Source of the DNA: Flavobacteriales bacterium
GTDB taxonomy: Bacteria; Bacteroidota; Bacteroidia; Flavobacteriales_G; JALEGO01
Direction of reading: 5' to 3'
Assembly (NCBI GenBank): GCA_020628935.1
Contig: JAHDEG010000010.1
Coordinates: forward strand, 41,237 to 86,254
Length of the DNA stretch: 45,018 nucleotides
Position numbers and translations under genes: made by a program. This document shows, piece by piece, positions 35,893-42,635 of the stretch (positions are counted from its first letter, which is position 1; each line of letters starts with the position of its first letter). The notes below the pieces were generated by a model that was given only the letters and a program-made list of their open reading frames with translations, did not search any database and was not told the origin of the DNA.

Positions 35893-37234
35893 CTATTTAT
35901 ACTTAAGCTTATCAATTGCCGCTATTTTAGGTTTTTTCATTTTTCAACTGCCTAACCTTGGCTTGCCTTACTTTTGGGATGAAAGTTGGGTTTATGGACC
36001 TGCAGTAAGAATTTTAGAAGAAAATAAAATTAACATGCTACCAGATGCGCTATCTAATTGGCATAGCAGAGGGCACCCTTTATTATTTCATAACTTACAC
36101 GCAATTTGGTTAAGATTTACCGAAAACTCTATATACCAAACGCATTTGTTTTCATTGCTAATATCATGCTTAGCTTTATGTTCTGTTTTTGCGTTAGCCA
36201 GTAAAATATTTAATCCATCAGTGGCATTTGCAAGTGTTTTACTTACAATCATTCAGCCCATGTTTTTAGCACAATCAACTATGGTTTTACCAGAAATAAT
36301 GGTTTTGCTTTTCACTTGTTTATCGCTATTGTTTTATTTCAGAAAACAACTACTACTTTATTTATTATGCTCGGCAAGTTTAATTTTAGTTAAAGAGTCT
36401 GGTATTATACTAGTACTCTCACTTACATTATTTCATTTTTTAGTAGAATTTAAAACTTTCAAAAAACCAATAAAAGCATTATTAACGTCTTTAAAGATTG
36501 CTCTACCATTACTCGTATTTGTACTACATTTATCCTTACAAAAAATTTATAACGGGTGGTTTTTATACCCAGAACATACTGGCATGATTAAACTCAACTT
36601 AATTGACGTTAGCAAAACTTTTATTAAAAGTGCATTTCAAACGCTTGCTATATCTCAGCTTAGAATTATATACCTTATTATTTCTGTAGTGAGTTTATTT
36701 TTCTTACTTAAAACGAACAAATTCAAACTCTTATTAAATGAATGTAGTGCTTTAATTATTTTTATTATTTGCTTCATGATTTTTAGCTCTATGAATTTTT
36801 ATTCTAGCAGATATATGTTGTGCACAATCCCACTCTTTATAATGATATCCTTTTACTTGCTAAGCAAAACACTAAATAGAGAAGGTTACTTTATATCTGT
36901 CACTTTACTATTATTTTTTATTCATCTTATTTTTCAACCATTCTCTGCTAAAAATGATATTGATTTAGGATATAGAGACTGCATAAAAACAGACCAAAAA
37001 ACAATTAATTATTTAATTAATAACAGTTACGGAATTAATGAACAGAACACCTCATTCATATTCACCAATAATTTTAAAAATATGTATTCAGGGTACATTA
37101 CTTATGAGCCTCCCAAAAATAAGAGTGTCAAATCCGTAAAAACATCGTATTACGACAGAACATTTAAGCCGGATAATAAAGTAATTCAGAAATTTATTGA
37201 AATCAAAAAAGCAAAAGCATTCATACTTGATTAG
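35882..37234 (+). CDS. GT39-like integral membrane glycosyltransferase
   Basis: A 450-residue protein with about ten hydrophobic segments. The first periplasmic loop has LPYFWDESWVYGPAV, the acidic Asp-Glu pair conserved in GT-C enzymes such as dolichyl-phosphate mannosyltransferases and ArnT, followed by a SRGHPLLFHNL segment. These enzymes transfer a sugar from a polyprenyl-phosphate donor to proteins or lipids at the periplasmic face. The acceptor and sugar cannot be told. The C-terminal ~100 residues are soluble. It overlaps the barrel-protein gene by 11 bases, so both are translated together with nhaC. Confidence 0.82.
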   Translation: MKNNYLYLSLSIAAILGFFIFQLPNLGLPYFWDESWVYGPAVRILEENKINMLPDALSNWHSRGHPLLFHNLHAIWLRFTENSIYQTHLFSLLISCLALCSVFALASKIFNPSVAFASVLLTIIQPMFLAQSTMVLPEIMVLLFTCLSLLFYFRKQLLLYLLCSASLILVKESGIILVLSLTLFHFLVEFKTFKKPIKALLTSLKIALPLLVFVLHLSLQKIYNGWFLYPEHTGMIKLNLIDVSKTFIKSAFQTLAISQLRIIYLIISVVSLFFLLKTNKFKLLLNECSALIIFIICFMIFSSMNFYSSRYMLCTIPLFIMISFYLLSKTLNREGYFISVTLLLFFIHLIFQPFSAKNDIDLGYRDCIKTDQKTINYLINNSYGINEQNTSFIFTNNFKNMYSGYITYEPPKNKSVKSVKTSYYDRTFKPDNKVIQKFIEIKKAKAFILD

Positions 37235-37269
37235 TAAGAAAATTTAGTAGAATCATTTTTTAAAGGTTT

Positions 37270-37304
37270 TTTGAGGCATAATTTATAAATAACACTTAAT
37301 TTTG
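37270..37304 (+). promoter_or_regulatory. Promoter of lpdA
   Basis: TTTG at 37270-37273 and TAATTTTG at 37297-37304 are separated by 23 bases, fitting the Bacteroidota -33/-7 arrangement. The start codon lies at 37326, giving a leader of about 15 bases. Confidence 0.6.
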
Positions 37305-37325
37305 TGAAAATTTAAAACGATTCAT

Positions 37326-38714
37326 ATGTCATACGATATAGTAATAGTAGGAAGTGGCCCAGGAGGATATGTTGCAGCAATTCGCGCTTCACAATTGGGG
37401 CTAAAAACAGCAATTATTGAAAAAGAATCTTTAGGCGGAATCTGTTTAAATTGGGGATGTATTCCTACAAAAGCATTATTGAAAAGTGCGCAGGTATTCG
37501 ATTATCTTAACCATGCAGAAGACTACGGTATTAAAGTAGGAAAAGCATCAGCCGATTTCGCATCTGTTGTAAAAAGAAGTAGAGATGTAGCTAATAACAT
37601 GAGTAAAGGTGTTGAATTCTTAATGAAAAAGAATAAAATTGATGTTATTAATGGCACTGGTAAGCTTGTTTCAAAAGGAAAAGTAGAAGTTACTGATGAT
37701 AAGGGAAAAACTCAAGTAGTAGAAGGAAAAAATGTTATCCTCGCCCTCGGTGCACGATCAAGACAATTACCTAATTTACCTCAAGATGGCAAAAAAATTA
37801 TTGGCTACAGAGATGCGATGACTTTACCAAAGCAGCCTGAATCAATGATTGTTGTAGGATCTGGAGCTATTGGGTCTGAGTTTGCATATTTCTACCAAAC
37901 TATGGGCACTAAAGTTACTTTAGTTGAGTATATGCCATCTATTGTGCCTGTTGAAGACGAAGAAGTTTCTAAGCAATTAGAACGTACATTCAAAAAAACA
38001 GGAATGAAAGTATTAACAAACTCAAGCGTAGAGTCTGTTGATGTTAGTAGCAAAAAATGTGTCGCAACTGTTAAGACTAAGAAAGGAGAAGAAAAAATTG
38101 AAGCTGATATTGTTCTTTCAGCTGTTGGTGTAGTTTCAAACATTGAAAATGTAGGATTAGAGGAAGTTGGAGTGGCCACTGACAAAGGTAAGATCATGGT
38201 TAATGATTTTTATGAAACAAACATACCAGGGGTTTTCGCAATTGGCGATTGCGTACCAGGACAAGCACTTGCTCATGTTGCATCTGCAGAAGGTATTGTT
38301 TGTGTTGAGAAAATTGCAGGTAAATCTCCCGAGCCAATAGATTATAACAACATACCAGGTTGTACGTATTGTTCTCCTGAAATTGCTTCTGTAGGATACA
38401 CAGAAAAAGCAGCAAAAGAAGCAGGTTACGAAGTTAAAGTTGGGAAATTCCCTTTCTCAGCTTCGGGTAAAGCTACTGCAGCAGGGCATAAAGATGGTTT
38501 TGTGAAATTAGTTTTTGATGCTAAATATGGTGAGTTATTAGGAGGTCATATGATTGGTTACAATGTAACTGAAATGATTGCCGAACTTGTTATGGCAAGA
38601 AAACTAGAAACTACAGGTCATGAAATGATTACTGCTGTGCATCCGCACCCAACAATGAGCGAAGCTGTAATGGAAGCAGCAGCAGCAGCATACGATGAAG
38701 TAATACATCTTTAA
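37326..38714 (+). CDS. lpdA: Dihydrolipoyl dehydrogenase
   Basis: A 462-residue FAD flavoprotein, the E3 component of pyruvate and 2-oxoglutarate dehydrogenase complexes; it reoxidises dihydrolipoyl groups and makes NADH. The N-terminal FAD motif is GSGPGGY (residues 9-15), the redox disulfide is Cys40-x4-Cys45 (GGICLNWGC), the NAD motif is GSGAIGSEF, and the FAD-anchoring AIGDC is in place. The C-terminal active-site base is in HPHPT, contributed to the partner subunit. It has its own promoter and terminator and is monocistronic; no E1/E2 genes are adjacent. Confidence 0.96.
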   Translation: MSYDIVIVGSGPGGYVAAIRASQLGLKTAIIEKESLGGICLNWGCIPTKALLKSAQVFDYLNHAEDYGIKVGKASADFASVVKRSRDVANNMSKGVEFLMKKNKIDVINGTGKLVSKGKVEVTDDKGKTQVVEGKNVILALGARSRQLPNLPQDGKKIIGYRDAMTLPKQPESMIVVGSGAIGSEFAYFYQTMGTKVTLVEYMPSIVPVEDEEVSKQLERTFKKTGMKVLTNSSVESVDVSSKKCVATVKTKKGEEKIEADIVLSAVGVVSNIENVGLEEVGVATDKGKIMVNDFYETNIPGVFAIGDCVPGQALAHVASAEGIVCVEKIAGKSPEPIDYNNIPGCTYCSPEIASVGYTEKAAKEAGYEVKVGKFPFSASGKATAAGHKDGFVKLVFDAKYGELLGGHMIGYNVTEMIAELVMARKLETTGHEMITAVHPHPTMSEAVMEAAAAAYDEVIHL

Positions 38715-38734
38715 TAAACCTTATTTTAAAATTC

Positions 38735-38762
38735 AAGCCCAGTTTTACACTGGGCTTTTTTT
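38735..38762 (+). terminator. Intrinsic terminator after lpdA, abutting the asnB start codon
   Basis: AAGCCCAGT (38735-38743) pairs perfectly with ACTGGGCTT (38749-38757) around five bases, followed by T7 at 38756-38762. The asnB ATG is the next base, so this hairpin also controls whether upstream transcription can reach asnB. Confidence 0.9.
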
Positions 38763-40649
38763 ATGTGCGGAATAGTAGGTTTAGTAAGTTTTAGTGGCTC
38801 AACGCTACAGTATGAGGCTCATATGAAACTGGCTCTTAAAAAACTAAGTTTAAGAGGCCCAGATTTTCATAGCTCCAAGCAAATTGATCAGGCTTTTTTA
38901 GGACATACACGTTTATCTATAATAGACGTTACTTCTAACTCGAATCAGCCCTTTGAAAGTAGCGATGGTAGATACACACTAACTTATAATGGAGAAATTT
39001 TTAACTTCTTGGTACTTAAGAAAAAACTGATTGAAAAATTTAATATTAGTTTTTCAACAGAATCTGACACTGAAGTTCTTCTCCACCATTTAATTAGATA
39101 CGGAGAAGAAGGTATTAAAGAATTAAACGGATTTTTCGCATTCACCTTTTTTGATAAACAAGAGAATACCTTAATAGCAGCAAGAGATCATTTTGGCATC
39201 AAACCATACATCTATCACTTTGACAGCACAAAAGGATTCTTTTTTGCCTCTGAATTAAAAGCACTTCTTGAGTTTCCGATAAAAAGAGAAATAGATAAAA
39301 CATCGCTAGAAATGTATCTGCATTTGAGTTACATCCCTGCACCTTACACCATTCTTGAGAACATTAAAAAATTAATGCCCGGGGAGTATTTAAAGCTAAA
39401 TATTAATTCTAAAACATTTAAAAAGAAGGCGTATTATACATTAAACCCTTCTGAAGAAAACGTAATTAAAAAGCCAACTTACGAGCAGGCCCAAATTGAA
39501 ATTAAAGAAAAATTAGAGAAAGCGGTTGAACTAAGAATGGTATCTGACGTTCCTTTAGGCAGCTTTTTAAGTGGAGGAATTGATTCTTCTATAGTTTCTA
39601 CTATTGCTTCTAAATACACATCCAAGTTAAATACATTTTCGGTTGGATTTTCAGATGAACCCTATTTTGATGAAACTTCTTACGCAGAGCTTGTAGCTAA
39701 AAAAATAGGGTCAAATCACACTGTTTTCAAACTATCTAATCAAGAAATGTTTGAAAACTTAGAGAATATTTTAGAATATATCGATGAACCCTTTGCAGAC
39801 TCATCTGCGATTGCTGTTTATATGCTTTGTATTAAAGTAAGCGACAAAGTTAAAGTAGCTTTATCTGGAGACGGAGCTGATGAACTCTTTTCCGGTTACA
39901 ACAAGCACATGGCTGAATTTTTATTAAGGAATAGATCCTTAAAAGAAAAAATTGGGATTAGCGCCTACCCTTTTACAAAACTACTGCCATCCTCAAGAAC
40001 AAGTAAACTAGGAAACTTAACCAGACAAATAGAAAAATTTGCACTTGGCAGCAAACTCACTAGTAAAGAACGTTATTGGGTTTGGGCAGGATATAATAAT
40101 GATGCAAAATATCTCAAAAGACAACAAGAGGCCTATCCTTCCAGAAAAAAAGAAATTTTACTGCAAGTTTTAGAAAAAAATAAAGGAATAAACGACATAT
40201 TAATTACTGATCAAACACTAGTTCTGCCAAATGATATGCTTTTTAAAGTTGACTCAATGTCTATGGCGAATTCAATTGAAGTTCGTCCTCCATTTTTAGA
40301 CTGCAACCTAGTAAATTATGTAAATCAACTACCAAGTGAATATAAATTAACGAGAGGATTCAAAAAGAAAATCTTACAAGATTCGTTTAAAAACATCCTT
40401 CCAAATGAATTATATAATAGGTCAAAAAAAGGATTTGAAATTCCACTTGAAAAATGGTTAAAAACTAAATTAAACCACTTAATTGAAGAATTGCTATCAG
40501 AAAAACTCATTACCGAGCAAAACCTTTTTGAATACCAAAACATAGATCGTTTAAAAAAACAATTACACTCCAATAATCCTGGCGATTCACCTACAAAAAT
40601 ATGGGCGCTTATTGTTTTTCAAGGATGGTGGAAAAAATATATTGCTTAA
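38763..40649 (+). CDS. asnB: Asparagine synthetase, glutamine-hydrolysing (capsule-locus type)
   Basis: A 628-residue class II amidotransferase. The start is fixed by chemistry: the mature N-terminus must be Cys2 (MCGIVGL), the glutaminase nucleophile. The N-terminal glutaminase domain includes the RGPD and TYNGEIFN segments. The C-terminal ATP-pyrophosphatase synthetase domain has the PP-loop SGGIDSS near residue 270 and SGDGADELFSGY. It forms asparagine or amidates a sugar acid. Copies like this in polysaccharide loci often amidate uronic-acid residues of the glycan, which is likely here because the next gene is a glycosyltransferase overlapping its stop by one base (TAATG). A terminator ends directly before its ATG. 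Confidence 0.92.
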   Translation: MCGIVGLVSFSGSTLQYEAHMKLALKKLSLRGPDFHSSKQIDQAFLGHTRLSIIDVTSNSNQPFESSDGRYTLTYNGEIFNFLVLKKKLIEKFNISFSTESDTEVLLHHLIRYGEEGIKELNGFFAFTFFDKQENTLIAARDHFGIKPYIYHFDSTKGFFFASELKALLEFPIKREIDKTSLEMYLHLSYIPAPYTILENIKKLMPGEYLKLNINSKTFKKKAYYTLNPSEENVIKKPTYEQAQIEIKEKLEKAVELRMVSDVPLGSFLSGGIDSSIVSTIASKYTSKLNTFSVGFSDEPYFDETSYAELVAKKIGSNHTVFKLSNQEMFENLENILEYIDEPFADSSAIAVYMLCIKVSDKVKVALSGDGADELFSGYNKHMAEFLLRNRSLKEKIGISAYPFTKLLPSSRTSKLGNLTRQIEKFALGSKLTSKERYWVWAGYNNDAKYLKRQQEAYPSRKKEILLQVLEKNKGINDILITDQTLVLPNDMLFKVDSMSMANSIEVRPPFLDCNLVNYVNQLPSEYKLTRGFKKKILQDSFKNILPNELYNRSKKGFEIPLEKWLKTKLNHLIEELLSEKLITEQNLFEYQNIDRLKKQLHSNNPGDSPTKIWALIVFQGWWKKYIA

Positions 40650-41845
40650 TGTATAAAATATTGCGAATAGCTAACAGATTTAATCTTGGAGGTCCAACTT
40701 TTAACGTTGCTTATTTAACTAAATACATTGGAGAAGAATTTGAAACTGTATTAATTGGAGGGGAAAAAGATCAATCAGAAGATAGTTCTACATTTATTTT
40801 AGATGACTTAGATTTAAAGCCGTTAATAGTTTCTGAAATGAAACGAGAAATTAATTTAAAAGAAGATTACAAGGCTTATAAAAAAATAAAAGCAATAATA
40901 AAATCTTACAAACCAGATATCGTCCATACTCATGCCTCTAAGTCAGGTGCATTAGGGAGATTAGCAGCTGCTAACTGTGGGGTACCAATCATTCTACATA
41001 CGTTTCACGGACATGTTTTTCACTCCTATTTTGGTAAAATAAAAACTAATTTTTACAAAGCGCTAGAGTGCTATTTAGCAAAAAAGTCAAGTAAAATAAT
41101 AGCTATTAGTCAAAAGCAAAAAGAAGAACTAGGAACCACTCATAAAATTGCTCCATTAAATAAAATTGAAGTTGTAAGGCTTGGTTTTAATCTTGATCGA
41201 TTTCAGGTAAATCAAGAACAAAAAAGAACCGAATTCAGAAATAAATACAATCTAAAAGAAGAAGAAATTGCCATTGGTATTATTGGCAGGTTGGTCCCAA
41301 TTAAAAATCACAAATTATTTTTAGAAGGGATAAAGCACTTAACTGAAACTTCTAACAAAAAAATTAAAGCATTTATTATTGGAGATGGAGAAGAAAAAGA
41401 GAACCTTTTTAACATCTGTAATGAATTAAAGTTAGATTACTCAACTCCAGATGTAAAAAAAGACACCCCTGTAATTTTCACTTCTTGGATACGAACCGTT
41501 GAAGATGCTTATGCTGGATTAGATTTAGTTGCATTAACTTCACTTAATGAAGGAACTCCAGTTAGCTTAATTGAAGCTCAAGCAGCTGGAAAACCGATAA
41601 TATCTAGTAAAGTTGGAGGAATAGAAGATGTAGTTAAAGACAAAGAAACAGGATTACTATTTGATCTCAAAAACAAAAAACTATTTTTTGACCTGCTAGT
41701 TAAGCTTGTAGAAGATGATAATTACAGAAAAAAGTTGTCTAAAAATGGTGTTAACTGGGTTAATAAAAACTATCATTATTCTGTTTTAACAGAAAATATG
41801 AGGACACTTTATCTGAAAGAACTTAGCCAAATAAGAAACACATAA
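40649..41845 (+). CDS. GT4-family glycosyltransferase
   Basis: A 398-residue cytoplasmic glycosyltransferase of GT-B fold. I start it at the ATG at 40649, overlapping the asnB stop in TAATG; a longer frame to 40601 lies inside asnB. The N-terminal domain shows NRFNLGGPTFNVAYL, the HTHASKSGALGRLAA acceptor-side segment and THFHGHVF-like TFHGHVFHSYFG. The donor-binding C-terminal domain has IGIIGRLVPIKNH and the diagnostic EGTPVSLIEAQAAGKPII (the E-x7-E motif of GT4). It adds a sugar from a nucleotide-sugar donor to a lipid-linked polysaccharide intermediate. Sugar specificity unknown. Confidence 0.93.
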   Translation: MYKILRIANRFNLGGPTFNVAYLTKYIGEEFETVLIGGEKDQSEDSSTFILDDLDLKPLIVSEMKREINLKEDYKAYKKIKAIIKSYKPDIVHTHASKSGALGRLAAANCGVPIILHTFHGHVFHSYFGKIKTNFYKALECYLAKKSSKIIAISQKQKEELGTTHKIAPLNKIEVVRLGFNLDRFQVNQEQKRTEFRNKYNLKEEEIAIGIIGRLVPIKNHKLFLEGIKHLTETSNKKIKAFIIGDGEEKENLFNICNELKLDYSTPDVKKDTPVIFTSWIRTVEDAYAGLDLVALTSLNEGTPVSLIEAQAAGKPIISSKVGGIEDVVKDKETGLLFDLKNKKLFFDLLVKLVEDDNYRKKLSKNGVNWVNKNYHYSVLTENMRTLYLKELSQIRNT

Positions 41846-41863
41846 ATTTACTACAATATTTTG

Positions 41864-41871
41864 TACATTTG
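41864..41871 (+). promoter_or_regulatory. -7 promoter element before the wza-like gene
   Basis: TACATTTG at 41864-41871 matches TAnnTTTG; the likely start codon at 41888 lies 16 bases downstream. It suggests that the export genes have their own transcription start inside the locus. Confidence 0.55.
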
Positions 41872-41887
41872 CAGCAATTTAAAGGCG

Positions 41888-42634
41888 ATGATTAAAAGAC
41901 TGTTCACTTACTTTTTTACATTTTTTTTAATGTCTTGCTCCTATTTTCAGCCAGCTGTAATGTTTAAGGAGAAGAGAGACTTTCAATTTGACGAGCTTAC
42001 TGAAGAGCAAAAAACAGAATATGTAATTAGCGTAAATGATATCCTAGATTTTGAAATTTTCACTAAAGATGGCTATAGACTTATTGACGTTGCAGGTGAC
42101 GCAAGGTATGCAAAAGAATATATTAAAAAGGACATACGATATATTGTAGAACTTGACGGAACAGTTAAACTTCCTGTAATCGGTAAATTTAAAATTGCAG
42201 GGTTAAGAATCAAAGAAGCTGAAAAAAAACTTGAAGAACGTTATGCTGAATACTACAATAATCCATTTATTGTTTTAAATATTAATAATCGTAGAGTTGT
42301 TGTTTTTGCGGGGAAACAAGGTTCTGCGACTGTAGTCCCCTTAGTAAACGAAAATATCACGTTGGCAGAAGTTTTAGCTGGAGCAGGTGGTTTAAGTGAG
42401 TACGGAAGAGCTAAGAAAATAAAAATACTCAGAGAAAGTGGTGATTCTTTAAAAGTATTTAATCTTGACTTGAGAAATATAGAGAATGCTCATCTGATTA
42501 AAACTACTATGCAAGCGAATGACATTGTATATGTCACCCCTCAGTTTAATATATCTATTGAATTACTTCAAGAACTTACACCATTATTAGCCTTATTTAC
42601 AAGTGCGTTAATAGCTCTACAATTCGTCAGATAA
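41888..42634 (+). CDS. wza: Polysaccharide export lipoprotein (Wza-like)
   Basis: A 248-residue outer-membrane polysaccharide-export protein. I start it at the ATG at 41888, because it gives a lipoprotein signal peptide (KRLFTYFFTFFLMSC, lipobox LMSC); the longer frame to 41861 includes the promoter. The poly-export domain begins YVISVNDILDFEIF and includes ELDGTVKLPVIGKFKIAGL; a SLBB domain follows (VFAGKQGSATVVPLVNENITLAEVLAGAGGL). A C-terminal hydrophobic helix (LTPLLALFTSALIAL) resembles the membrane helix of Wza that lines the export pore. It partners with the Wzc-like kinase one base downstream to export the capsule polymer. The promoter element TACATTTG lies just upstream. Confidence 0.9.
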   Translation: MIKRLFTYFFTFFLMSCSYFQPAVMFKEKRDFQFDELTEEQKTEYVISVNDILDFEIFTKDGYRLIDVAGDARYAKEYIKKDIRYIVELDGTVKLPVIGKFKIAGLRIKEAEKKLEERYAEYYNNPFIVLNINNRRVVVFAGKQGSATVVPLVNENITLAEVLAGAGGLSEYGRAKKIKILRESGDSLKVFNLDLRNIENAHLIKTTMQANDIVYVTPQFNISIELLQELTPLLALFTSALIALQFVR

Positions 42635-42635
42635 A

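Noticed and set aside
40601-40648. Extended start of the GT4 glycosyltransferase at 40601
   Set aside because: The extension lies within the end of asnB and adds residues before the conserved N-terminal strand; the TAATG overlap at 40649 is the standard coupled start.
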